Source: Reticulitermes speratus
Taxonomy: Eukaryota; Arthropoda; Insecta; Blattodea; Rhinotermitidae
Assembly (NCBI GenBank): GCA_021186555.1
Contig: JAJKFL010000010.1
Coordinates: forward strand, 24,000,679-24,064,678
DNA length: 64,000 nt
Direction: 5' to 3'
Shown: positions 10,563-21,624 of the stretch, piece after piece
How positions within the stretch are numbered: the first letter of the stretch is position 1
How the letters are laid out: every line of letters starts with the position of its first letter
Translations under genes and position numbers: made by a program
The notes under the pieces: model-generated
Database searches by the model: none
What the model was told of the DNA's origin: nothing
What the model saw: only the letters and a program-made list of their open reading frames with translations

Positions 10563-10729
10563 CAGGGGTTTACAAATGTTCTAAAAATCTATCGTCGACG
10601 TAAAAAATTATAGGTGCCAAAAGGGTGACGTGAAGCGAGTTTCATACTGAGGGCCCACAAATATTAGACGCCACCTTACAAAAATTTAGTCGCCCGGGCG
10701 ACCTGGCTGTCGAGAGTTGTGCACCCCTG
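10563..10729. mobile_element. hAT-like MITE, copy 2
   Basis: The ends are inverted, CAGGGGTTTACAAA on the left and TTGTGCACCCCTG on the right. The interior shares 'ttaggtgcc'-type sequence, 'gccaccttacaaaa' and 'atttagtcgcccgggcgacc' with 6741-7016. No matching 8-bp duplication was found, so it is older or rearranged. Confidence 0.65.
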
Positions 10730-10934
10730 CATAATCTGCGTATCTGTTTATCGAATTTCACTCAAATCTGACAGCAAATGCTAAAAGTACGGGTAAACGT
10801 TTATTTACGCCTCGAAGTTAATTATGCATTTAACTGTGCCGATTTTAAGGAAACTTTTGCGTGAGAAAAATCTTTAAATAATTCCCTACCGCATTTCATG
10901 AAGATCCCATAAACGGATTAGTGACCTATTTTTT

Positions 10935-11206
10935 GAGAAGGGCCCCGCAGCAGATTCTACGGACGCACCGCAGCCTTGAGGCTATTGTGCAGCCCTGTGA
11001 TGAAGATTATTAGTTTTTTTTTTCGATTTTCCTTTTAATGTAGCACCGGTGGAAAGAAATTGACGGGATACAACCGAAGTACTCGGGGGGGAAAACCTGT
11101 CTCAGTGCCACTTTGTCCACCACAAATCCCACATGGACTGACCCGGGATCGAAATCGGGCCTCCGCGGTGAGAGGCCGGCGACTAACAGCCTGAGCCATG
11201 GCACGG
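10935..11206 (-). mobile_element. SINE-3 copy (minus)
   Basis: On the minus strand the tRNA-like head reads 'gccatggctcaggctgttag' then 'cgatttcgatcccgggtc'. The body has 'gggatttgtggtggac' and 'aaagtggcactgagacagg', and the satellite-homologous core is 'cgagtacttcggttg'. The 3' tail is 'gccttgaggctattgtgcag' reversed. It matches 17425-17703 end to end, which defines the ordinary, unexpanded form of the family. Confidence 0.85.
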
Positions 11207-11721
11207 CACATTTTCATTTGGCCCCATTTGAACCAACCTTGTGCCCATCAGTACGTGTTGTATCAGTACTTTGTGTGTATCGAGTGGGCTCAACCAAACA
11301 GCTTTTCTTCCCCTCTTTTAACTGTGGACAGAGCCATGGCAGGTCTAGGAAGCATCGCGTGTTTAGAATGTTGTACTTTAATCACACAATGGACAGAGTC
11401 CAATTTGAATAATGATAATAAACCATTGTAAATAAGTACACAGTCAAGTACATCTGTGTATTCACTGCCAGTAACGACTGTATTGGATATTGTATGGTTT
11501 TAGGGTGCGGTCTGCTTGTGGTTCAGCCAGTTCTTGCTCGAGATGTTGCATGACGTGTGTCGACGCACCCACGTCGTATTGTTTATCGTAAAGTGAAGTT
11601 GTGTTGAATATAGTGTAACAGTGCTGGGAGGTGAGTTATAGCTGTATGGCATGTATGTGCAGATGTAGCGACAGGACTTTGGGATTGTTCGTATTTACGG
11701 TGCACTAGCTTACTGTAATAA
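11207..11721. other. No recognised feature
   Basis: Unique-looking sequence. Two overlapping frames of 77-99 codons (11113-11431) start in SINE-3 and show no motif. Confidence 0.4.
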
Positions 11722-11725
11722 TTAA

Positions 11726-13630
11726 CCCTTTAAAGTTCAGTGGTTACTATATATACCGCCATGTTTAACATTCACAAATTCTACGTTCTGCCCACACAGT
11801 GTATTTATGTGTTTTGTGTGGATCTCAGAACAAACAGCGATTATTTCACTGTACAGCATTAACTGACTGGTTTGTATAACTGAGACGGAGTGTGTTTACT
11901 GCGTGGTACGGACTGTATTTATGTGTTTTGTGTGGATCTCAGAACAAACAGCGATTATTTCACTGTACAGCATTAACTGACTGGTTTGTATAACTGAGAT
12001 GGAGTGTGTTTACTGCGCGGTACGAACTGTATTTATGTGTTTTGTGTGGATCTCAGAACAAACAGCGATTATTTCACTGTACAACATTAACTGACTGGTT
12101 TGTATAACTGAGACGGAGTGTGTTTACTGCGCGGTACGGACTGTATTTATGTGTTTTGTGTGGATCTCAGAACAAACAGCGATTATTTCACTGTACAACA
12201 TTAACTGACTGGTTTGTATAACTGAGACGGAGTGTGTTTACTGCGCGGTACGGACTGTATTTATGTGTTTTGTGTGGATCTCAGAACAAACAGCGATTAT
12301 TTCACTGTACAACATTAACTGACTGGTTTGTATAACTGAGACGGAGTGTGTTTACTGCGCGGTACGAACTGTATTTATGTGTTTTGTGTGGATCTCAGAA
12401 CAAACAGCGATTATTTCACTGTACAACATTAACTGACTGGTTTGTATAACTGAAACGGAGTGTGTTTACTGCGCGGTACGGTCTGTATTTATGTGTTTTG
12501 TGTGGATCTCATAACAAACAGCGATTATTTCACTGTACAACATTAACTGACTGGTTTGTGTAACTGAGACGGAGTGTGTTTACTGCGCGGTACGAACTGT
12601 ATTTATGTGTTTTGTGTGGATCTCAGAACAAACAGCGATTATTTCACTGTACAACATTAACTGACTGGTTTGTATAACTGAGACGGAGTGTGTTTACTGC
12701 GCGGTACGGACTGTATTTATGTGTTTTGTGTGGATCTCAGAACAAACAGCGATTATTTCACTGTACAACATTAACTGACTGGTTTGTATAACTGAAACGG
12801 AGTGTGTTTACTGCGCGGTACGAACTGTATTTATGTGTTTTGTGTGGATCTCAGAACAAACAGCGATTATTTCACTGTACAACATTAACTGACTGGTTTG
12901 TATAACTGAAACGGAGTGTGTTTACTGCGCGGTACGGACTGTATTTATGTGTTTTGTGTGGATCTCATAACAAACAGCGATTATTTCACTGTACAACATT
13001 AACTGACTGGTTTGTATAACTGAAACGGAGTGTGTTTACTGCGCGGTACGGACTGTATTTATGTGTTTTGTGTGGATCTCATAACAAACAGCGATTATTT
13101 CACTGTACAACATTAACTGACTGGTTTGTATAACTGAAACGGAGTGTGTTTACTGCGCGGTACGGACTGTATTTATGTGTTTTGTGTGGATCTCATAACA
13201 AACAGCGATTATTTCACTGTACAGCATTAACTGACTGGTTTGTATAACTGAGACGGAGTGTGTTTACTGCGCGGTACGGACTGTATTTATGTGTTTTGTG
13301 TGGATCTCAGAACAAACAGCGATTATTTCACTGTACAGCATTAACTGACTGGTTTGTATAACTGAGACGGAGTGTGTTTACTGCGCGGTACGGACTGTAT
13401 TTATGTGTTTTGTGTGGATCTCAGAACAAACAGCGATTATTTCACTGTACAACATTAACTGACTGGTTTGTATAACTGAGACGCAGTGTGTTTACTGCGC
13501 GGTACGGACTGTATTTATGTGTTTTGTGTGGATCTCAGAACAAACAGCGATTATTTCACTGTACAACATTAACTGACTGGTTTGTATAACCGAGACGCAG
13601 TGTGTTTACTGCGCGGTACGGACTGTGTCT
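11726..13630 (+). mobile_element. TTAA-type MITE with 16 x 114-bp repeats (element B)
   Basis: TTAA at 11722-11725 is followed directly by CCCTTTAAAGTTCAGTGG and the conserved left end. The array spans 11802-13625, exactly 16 x 114 bp. Variants cluster: 'ctcataacaaac' recurs in four copies between 12510 and 13200, and 'ctgaaacgg' in neighbouring copies, indicating local duplication. The normal right end is missing. After 'ggactgtgtctttatatatag' the sequence becomes the 110-bp array. Confidence 0.85.
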
Positions 13631-16168
13631 TTATATATAGCTCACAAAACATCAGTGTGCCGTAACCCACCAATACACAGTTCTACAGTAGACACAAGTA
13701 ACTGTCAGATCCTCCACAGACCAACATAAGCACGCTATGTTTATATATAGCTCACAAAACATCAGTGTGCCGTAACCCACCAATACACAGTTCTACAGTA
13801 GACACAAGTAACTGTCAGATCCTCCACAGACCAACATAAGCACGCTATGTTTATATATAGCTCACAAAACATCAGTGTGCCGTAACCCACCAATACACAG
13901 TTCTACAGTAGACACAAGTAACTGTCAGATCCTCCACAGACCAACATAAGCACGCTATGTTTTATATATAGCTCACAAAACATCAGTGTGCCGTAACCCA
14001 CCAATACACAGTTCTACAGTAGACACAAGTAACTGTCAGATCCTCCACAGACCAACATAAGCACGCTATGTTTATATATAGCTCACAAAACATCAGTGTG
14101 CCGTAACCCACCAATACACAGTTCTACAGTAGACACAAGTAACTGTCAGATCCTCCACAGACCAACATAAGCACGCTATGTTTATATATAGCTCACAAAA
14201 CATCAGTGTGCCGTAACCCACCAATACACAGTTCTACAGTAGACACAAGCAACTGTCAGATCCTCCACAGACCAACATAAGCACGCTATGTTTATATATA
14301 GCTCACAAAACATCAGTGTGCCGTAACCCACCAATACACAGTTCTACAGTAGACACAAGTAACTGTCAGATCCTCCACAGACCAACATAAGCACGCTATG
14401 TTTATATATAGCTCACAAAACATCAGTGTGCCGTAACCCACCAATACACAGTTCTACAGTAGACACAAGCAACTGTCAGATCCTCCACAGACCAACATAA
14501 GCACGCTATGTTTATATATAGCTCACAAAACATCAGTGTGCCGTAACCCACCAATACACAGTTCTACAGTAGACACAAGCAACTGTCAGATCCTCCACAG
14601 ACCAACATAAGCACGCTATGTTTATATATAGCTCACAAAACATCAGTGTGCCGTAACCCACCAATACACAGTTCTACAGTAGACACAAGCAACTGTCAGA
14701 TCCTCCACAGACCAACATAAGCACGCTATGTTTATATATAGCTCACAAAACATCAGTGTGCCGTAACCCACCAATACACAGTTCTACAGTAGACACAAGT
14801 AACTCTCAGATCCTCCACAGACCAACATAAGCACGCTATGTTTATATATAGCTCACAAAACATCAGTGTGCCGTAACCCACCAATACACAGTTCTACAGT
14901 AGACACAAGTAACTCTCAGATCCTCCACAGACCAACATAAGCACGCTATGTTTATATATAGCTCACAAAACATCAGTGTGCCGTAACCCACCAATACACA
15001 GTTCTACAGTAGACACAAGCAACTGTCAGATCCTCCACAGACCAACATAAGCACGCTATGTTTATATATAGCTCACAAAACATCAGTGTGCCGTAACCCA
15101 CCAATACACAGTTCTACAGTAGACACAAGCAACTGTCAGATCCTCCACAGACCAACATAAGCACGCTATGTTTATATATAGCTCACAAAACATCAGTGTG
15201 CCGTAACCCACCAATACACAGTTCTACAGCAGACACAAGTAACTGTCAGATCCTCCACAGACCAACATAAGCACGCTATGTTTATATATAGCTCACAAAA
15301 CATCAGTGTGCCGTAACCACACCAATACACAGTTCTACAGTAGACACAAGCAACTGTCAGATCCTCCACAGACCAACATAAGCACGCTATGTTTTATATA
15401 TAGCTCACAAAACATCAGTGTGCCGTAACCCACCAATACACAGTTCTACAGCAGACACAAGTAACTGTCAGATCCTCCACAGACCAACATAAGCACGCTA
15501 TGTTTATATATAGCTCACAAAACATCAGTGTGCCGTAACCCACCAATACACAGTTCTACAGCAGACACAAGTAACTGTCAGATCCTCCACAGACCAACAT
15601 AAGCACGCTATGTTTATATATAGCTCCACAAAACATCAGTGTGCCGTAACCCACCAATACACAGTTCTACAGCAGACACAAGTAACTGTCAGATCCTCCA
15701 CAGACCAACATAAGCACGTTATGTTTATATATAGCTCACAAAACATCAGTGTGCCGTAACCCACCAATACACAGTTCTACAGTAGACACAAGTAACTGTC
15801 AGATCCTCCACAGACCAACATAAGCACGCTATGTTTATATATAGCTCACAAAACATCAGTGTGCCGTAACCCACCAATACACAGTTCTACAGCAGACACA
15901 AGTAACTGTCAGATCCTCCACAGACCAACATAAGCACGTTATGTTTATATATAGCTCACAAAACATCAGTGTGCCGTAACCCACCAATACACAGTTCTAC
16001 AGTAGACACAAGTAACTGTCAGATCCTCCACAGACCAACATAAGCACGCTATGTTTATATATAGCTCACAAAACATCAGTGTGCCGTAACCCACCAATAC
16101 ACAGTTCTACAGTAGACACAAGTAACTGTCAGATCCTCCACAGACCAACATAAGCACGCTATGTTTAT
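13631..16168. repeat. 110-bp satellite (about 23 copies)
   Basis: The unit starts 'ttatatatagctcacaaaac' and includes 'catcagtgtgccgtaaccc', 'accaatacacagttctac' and 'accaacataagcacgctatg'. Copies are nearly identical, with only a few single-base insertions. Variant positions 'caagtaac/caagcaac' and 'agtagaca/agcagaca' are distributed in runs. It is fused to the right tail of element B, sharing 'ctttatatata' at the junction. I found no other copy in the window. Confidence 0.95.
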
Positions 16169-17344
16169 ACGTAAATATAAGGACAAGCAACTGTTTGTGT
16201 GCACAACATTTTGACAGAAGGTGCGTTTGTAACTAACTGTCTAGTAATGCGGGAATCTCAGTTTGACGAATTGTGTGGATTACGACAAACTGCGATTTCA
16301 TGAGGGCTATAGGGCTAATTGTAATAGGCCTTCTAGTTTTAAAGCGCTGAATAAAAATTATTATTATTATCATCATCTGTAGACTGGTATAGCAGTAACC
16401 TGTTGTGGCCAATTTTAAACCACGATATTATCATATTTCTGAACTGTTGTGGAAAACTGCGAAAAACCTTAGCATAATCGATTCCGGTTGGAATCCATGC
16501 GCGGTCGAACATGACGTGCTACTGGATATATAAAAATGATTTCGTGTGTATTTTCAAACGGAAGTAATGCGCTTAAGGGTCATAGTCGCTTATTCCTACC
16601 ATATAATTTTGTACAATAAAGACAACTTTCTATTACGTGTTAGACCTCTTTCACGTTTGTTCCCAGAATATTGGGAGATGAAATTTCTTTGCAAGTATCG
16701 TTTTGATGTCTTATCGTGTAAGAATTAAATTCTCTGTATTCCCAGGAGCCACGATTTGCATAAAGATGGCTTTCATTTAAGCTCTTAGCGGTGTGTTCTA
16801 GGAAGACGAATTACGTACAATAGGTACTGGTATTTGTGCTGTGTGAAATAGAGAGGCGTCTTGAGCAATGCTTTGCTTCTATATCCTGCATTCCTCTATT
16901 ATTTTCATTCGAAGGCTTTTCGAATCTTCTCGCGATATTTCTCGCCTTTTACCACGCTCTAGTAGCTATAAGAACGTCACGTTAGTGGTAACCGGGTTAC
17001 CATCGTGGTGGTGTGTCTTCACACAGCATTTATTGCTGCCTTTTACACTTTTTTTGTTCCGCCCAAAGAAGATGTTCTGAGAAGCGGTATGATTGGAGGC
17101 TTGTGATTACCTTAGATGTAGGCGTACGTTTCGATAATTTTATTTACCGTACGAGGCGAGTTAGCTCAGTTGGTTCAGTGGCTAGCCTACGGACTGGACA
17201 ACTGACACCTAAATCGTCTGTCTACTGGGAATGTTAACTTTTTTTATATTCAGAATATTCGTAATTTTAAGTGGGAATGTTACTGGTTGTTTGGTGGGGG
17301 GGGGGTGATATCTTGTCATGTAGGTGAAATTGGGTAAAAAAGGG
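16169..17344. other. Unique sequence with a SINE-2 head fragment
   Basis: Most of this stretch shows nothing recognisable. At 17155-17236 a tRNA-like head 'gagttagctcagttggttca' with 'acggactgg' resembles the start of SINE-2 and lacks the body. Open frames of 60-74 codons have no motif. Confidence 0.45.
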
Positions 17345-17885
17345 GGTAGTTGTACATGTCCAGCTATGAAGACATGTAGGGGGAGTAGAGGTATAGCTCC
17401 ACTCATTTTTAACTTCGGCACTAGGGCCGTGCCATGGCTCAGGCTGTTAGTCGCCGGCCTCTCACCGCGGAAGACCGGTTTCAATCCCGGGTCAGTCTAT
17501 TTGGGATTTGTGGTGGACAAAGTGGCATTGGGACAGGTTTTTCCCCTACTACTTTGTTTTCCCCCTATCAATTTCTTTCCACCGCTGCTCCATTACTTGG
17601 AGAAACGAAAAAACTGATCATCTTCATCACAGTGTTGCACAATAAGCCTTAAGGCTGCGGTGCGTCCGTAGCATCTGCTGCGGGGCCCTTCACTACAAAA
17701 AAAACCTCGGCACTAGGTGGAGGTTAGTAGACTTTGCGGCCCGGCTACTTTACCCCCAGGGAAGGAGCCCCCGGTACCCATTGAACAGGAGGCTGTGTGG
17801 GGCCCAGAGCCGGTCTGAATTTCTTGACCCTGCTAGGGTTCGAACCTCGGACCACCCAGCCCGCAGCCTAATAGCTGTACCGACT
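17345..17885 (-). mobile_element. SINE-2 copy, interrupted by SINE-3
   Basis: On the minus strand, the B-box complement 'tagggttcgaacctcgg' lies near 17838 and the body contains 'taccccagg'- and 'ggtacccattgaacagg'-type SINE-2 phrases. The 3' body resumes left of the insertion at 17370-17424 ('gagtagaggtatagctccac'). The SINE-3 insertion at 17425-17703 splits it. Confidence 0.75.
17425..17703 (+). mobile_element. SINE-3, full length, nested in SINE-2
   Basis: The flanking duplication is AACTTCGGCACTAG at 17411-17424 and AACCTCGGCACTAG at 17704-17717. The head is 'gccatggctcaggctgttag' and 'gtttcaatcccgggtc'. The body is 'gggatttgtggtggacaaag', then 'gttttccccctatcaattt' and 'ccaccgctgctccatt', and the tail is 'aaggctgcggtgcgtcc' ending in an A-run. 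At about 279 bp it is the best reference copy of the family that seeded the 92-bp satellites. Confidence 0.88.
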
Positions 17886-18436
17886 GTGATAAACAAGCTC
17901 TAAAATTTGTGGCACCAGCACATGGTGTCCTGTATATGTTTACTGAGGTTTCGAAATAACCTATGTCCATCTTCAGGGTAGAAGAATCTTGAACCCTGAA
18001 GATATATGCTGTGCATTATTTTGAAATGTCAGGAAATTTTTTATCAGAATTCACGGCATCACATTTCTGAAGACAACAGGAAAGTCTCGCAATTAACTGT
18101 TTATTAATAATAATAATAATAATACACGAACTTCGATTTTGAACTTAAAGTTTCGAAACTTGGCTTTGGGCCAAGACCTATTTATTCCAAATATCTTAGA
18201 AGATGATCACGTGTGAGCGCGCGTGATGGCCTGGGAAAGTAGCACGGTTTGAATTCGCTGCAAAAGTAAAGCATTTGTTACGGCTTACGAAGTGGGTGGA
18301 AGTGAACGCTGAGAGAGACTGTGATGGCTCGGAGCGATTATTGTTGTTACGAAACGTGATCAGAACGATACGACGTGCCGCTGCTGTGTGTTCTGCCCTC
18401 GCTAATTCTTAGGGTTTGTGTTAATTGCGACTCTTG
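17886..18436. other. No gene; one hairpin motif
   Basis: 17940-17990 contains, reversed, 'gaggtttcgaaat...ccatcttcaggg' of the dispersed hairpin family. A short (TAA)n lies near 18105-18123. Nothing else is recognised. Confidence 0.4.
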
Positions 18437-18808
18437 TCGACTCACGAGAACAGCTTTGACCTTGACATTGGAAGTCAGACCGTTAGATGACCAGCAACCG
18501 ATGTATTCCAGTTAAAAGTACACTGGGCAGTGGGTTGAATTGCAGTTGTGTCTTGTGTGTGCGAGTTAATTATATTATTATCTGTAGTGTTCTGTCTTGT
18601 TTCAGCTATGCATAAATTTGGCTTCAGTCTTGTTATGACCCGAGCGGTAACCAATTTCGGCCAGTGGATAGTGAGAGATGCAGTGACAGATGATTATGTT
18701 TTTGACATGATGTATATGCTTTGTCGGCAAACTTATCTCTGAGATAAGAGACCCTATCCCCTCTGTCAAGGTCAAAACTTTTCTCGTCAGTCGAGAATAG
18801 TATATTTG
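18437..18808. mobile_element. R-B MITE, copy 1
   Basis: The element has imperfect inverted ends built on 'gtcgactcacgagaa..ctttgaccttgaca' at the left and 'tgtcaaggtcaaaa..ctcgtcagtcgag' at the right. It is collinear with 34985-35342 ('ccgatgt.ttccagt', 'gttgtgtcttgtg', 'gcgagttaat') and in part with 48195-48420. A 64-codon frame inside is not conserved between copies. Confidence 0.65.
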
Positions 18809-18981
18809 ACACTTCTATTATCTAAGGTTTGCGTTTGAAGAAATGAAACCCCCTGAGGTCGATAAACAGGTCTGACCGCTGTTCCCACTTTTGTAATAAG
18901 GCCTTAGCTGCTAAAACAATTCTACTTTTGTTATCAGAAATTCCTGTCGATTTCTCGCGAAGCTGATTTATTTATGAAGGG

Positions 18982-19345
18982 TTTGATATGTGGTTATTTG
19001 ATATGTGGTTATTTGATATGTGGTTATTTGATATGTGGTTATTTTATATGTGGTTATTTTATATGTGGTTATTTGATATGTGGTTATTTGATATGTGGTT
19101 ATTTGATATGTGGTTATTTGATATGTGGTTATTTGATATGTGGTTATTTTATATGTGGTTATTTTATATGTGGTTATTTTATATGTGGTTATTTGATATG
19201 TGGTTATGTGATATGTGGTTATTTTATATGTGGTTATTTGATATGTGGTTATTTTATATGTGGTTATTTTATATGTGGTTATTTGATATGTGGTTATGTG
19301 ATATGTGGTTATTTTATATGTGGTTATTTGATATGTGGTTATTTC
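18982..19345. repeat. 15-bp minisatellite (about 24 copies)
   Basis: The unit is TATGTGGTTATTTGA with alternatives TTTTA and TGTGA at the end. Since 15 is divisible by three, long repetitive frames open on both strands (125-140 codons). Open frames in several phases at once show this is compositional and not coding. Confidence 0.95.
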
Positions 19346-19710
19346 CCTTAACACGTAAATGGTTACTGAAATCAGAGTTCGAGAAAACACTTGACTTTTG
19401 AAACTTTGGCCGAGGGAATGAAATTGGTAATAAAAAATTCAAGTCTTCTGGGATGTTATATTGTGTTGTTGGTGGTTAAATATGTCCCGAAGGATCGAAG
19501 GATTTTAGTGGCTTAACCTGAAGGGTAAAGCACTCCAAGAAAACCCTGCATATGAAGACACTACGATCTCCCGAAACGTCGGAAACCACGCACCGAACGA
19601 CACAGTGTCACATAACAAAACACATGGATCTTCAGTAACACCGCTGTGAGAACCTCAAAGCTCGGAATCAGCTGTTTTCTTTACTGCGCCATTTTACTGT
19701 ATAAGCTGAT
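19346..19710. other. No gene; hairpin motif remnants
   Basis: 'tcccgaaacgtcgg' at about 19570-19585, preceded by 'tgaagacac', belongs to the GAAACGTCG hairpin family. Nothing else is seen. Confidence 0.4.
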
Positions 19711-19724
19711 AGTAAAGGTAAAGC

Positions 19725-19986
19725 AACCCCATTACAGGCCTAGACAGGCCCTTAGGGGTGCAGGAGGTTGAGGCTCACAGATTTGTAGACAATCTGCACA
19801 TGAAGGTGGTAAGGTTGTCAGCCCTACGCACCGACCGCCTTTACCCCCCAGGAAATATTCCTGGTACTCATTTCTGTTAGAGGCTGAGTCGACCCCAGGG
19901 CCATAGTGCGACCGAAACGATTATGTCAATGACACCATCGGGAATCGAACCCGCGACCTTCCGGTTTGTAGCGTAGTGCCTCAACC
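19725..19986 (-). mobile_element. SINE-1 (minus), slightly 5'-truncated
   Basis: It is flanked by a perfect 14-bp duplication ATAAGCTGATAGTA (19711-19724 and 19987-20000), which fixes the ends. On the minus strand it starts within the head at 'ggttgaggcactacgc', has the B-box 'gcgggttcgattcccg', and ends with the 'gtaatggggttgcttt' tail. It is a recent LINE-mediated insertion. Confidence 0.92.
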
Positions 19987-20128
19987 ATAAGCTGATAGTA
20001 TTGATGATAATTTAAAATGGCTCATCAATATGAAATTAGTCTTTCTGCCGTCTAAATCTTCCATCATAATCTGGCCATATTAAATGAATTAATTCTTTTC
20101 TAGGCATTATAGCAGTAACTAATATGTA

Positions 20129-20313
20129 CAGTCTAACTCGGTTATAACGTCATGAAAGGGACTGAATATTTTGTGTCGTTATAAACGAGTGTTGTTATAA
20201 CCGAGGAGTATAATGTTATGGTTAACAGTGAGGAATTAATTGGTACCAAAGGATATCTGACGCTATAGAAGAGGTGTCGTATAAACCGATGTCGTTATAA
20301 GCGGGTTCGTCTG
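20129..20313. mobile_element. pogo/Tigger-like MITE, 185 bp
   Basis: The left end CAGTCTAACTCGGTTATAAC is mirrored by 'gttataagcgggttcgtctg' on the right, with TA on both sides (20127-20128 and 20314-20315). Internal 'tcgttataaacgag' phrases echo the termini. Non-coding. Confidence 0.8.
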
Positions 20314-20315
20314 TA

Positions 20316-20711
20316 TTTAATATGGTTAGGAACCTTCAATATCATAAGCTGCGCGCGCAGTCTCATTATTTGATAGCCACACAAGCATCATCAACTACAA
20401 AAAGACAAAATAAATTTACCGTCAGATTTGCTTTCACTCCCATTTATGCCGGTTATTTCTGTAATCCCTATTAAACACATTTCTTTGGCGTGGCATATTT
20501 TAAACTCTGTAGGCATCGTTTGCTCTGTCATCAAGGCCTGTAGTCAAGGACAGTAATGATGGTGGCAGATGATGTGGCGTTCTTTGTGATGTAATGTGTC
20601 AGGTTAGTGAGAAAGCAGATGGGGACAAAATCGTATTCTGTAATGAACAAAAGAATACAGTGACGGTATGTAGGCCGACATGGTGGGTTTTAACGGCACT
20701 TACCTACTGAT
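20316..20711. other. No recognised feature
   Basis: Unique-looking sequence. Confidence 0.4.
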
Positions 20712-20715
20712 TTAA

Positions 20716-21610
20716 CCCTGTGAAGCTCAGTGGTTACTATATGTACCAACAGGTTTAACATTCACAAATTCTACGTTCTGCCCACACAGTGCATTTATGT
20801 GTTTTGTACGGATCTCAGAACAAACAGCGATTATTTCACTGTACAGCATTAACTGATTGTTTGTATAACTGAGAGGAGTGTGTTTACTGCGCGGTACGGA
20901 CTGTATTTATGTGTTTTGTGTGGATCTCAGAACAAACAGCGATTATTTCACTGTACAACATTAACTGACTGGTTTGTATAACTGAGACGGAGTGTGTTTA
21001 CTGCGCGGTACGGACTGTATTTATGTGTTTTGTGTGGATCTCAGAACAAACAGCGATTATTTCACTGTACAACATTAACTGACTGGTTTGTATAACTGAG
21101 ACGGAGTGTGTTTACTGCGCGGTACGGACTGTATTTATGTGTTTTGTGTGGATCTCAGAACAAACAGCGATTATTTCACTGTACAACATTAACTGACTGG
21201 TTTGTATAACTGAGACGGAGTGTGTTTACTGCGCGGTACGGACTGTATTTATGTGTTTTGTGTGGATCTCAGAACAAACAGCGATTATTTCACTGTACAA
21301 CATTAACTGACTGGTTTGTATAACTGAGACGGAGTGTGTTTACTGCGCGGTACGGACTGTATTTATGTGTTTTGTGTGGATCTCAGAACAAACAGCGATT
21401 ATTTCACTGTACAACATTAACTGACTGGTTTGTATAACTGAGACGGAGTGTGTTTACTGCGCGGTACGGACTGTATTTATGTGTTTTGTGTGGATCTCAG
21501 AACAAACAGCGATTATTTCACTGTACAACATTAACTGACTGGTTTGTATAACTGAGACGGAGTGTGTTTACTGCGCAGTACGGACTGAATCTTTAAATAT
21601 ATTTCAGGTA
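20716..21610 (+). mobile_element. TTAA-type MITE with 7 x 114-bp repeats (element D)
   Basis: TTAA at 20712-20715 precedes CCCTGTGAAGCTCAGTGG. The array runs 20792-21586. The right tail 'ctgaatctttaaatat' then passes within about 40 bp into 92-bp array 2, with no visible right terminus. Confidence 0.82.
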
Positions 21611-21624
21611 AGCTTGGTCGTTTA

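Noticed and set aside
11802..16168. CRISPR-like array (regular direct repeats)
   Set aside because: Repeats are contiguous with no unique spacers, and the context is eukaryotic.
18968..19401. Repetitive frames of 125-140 codons on both strands
   Set aside because: A 15-bp repeat without stops gives open frames in many phases; no start context or domain.
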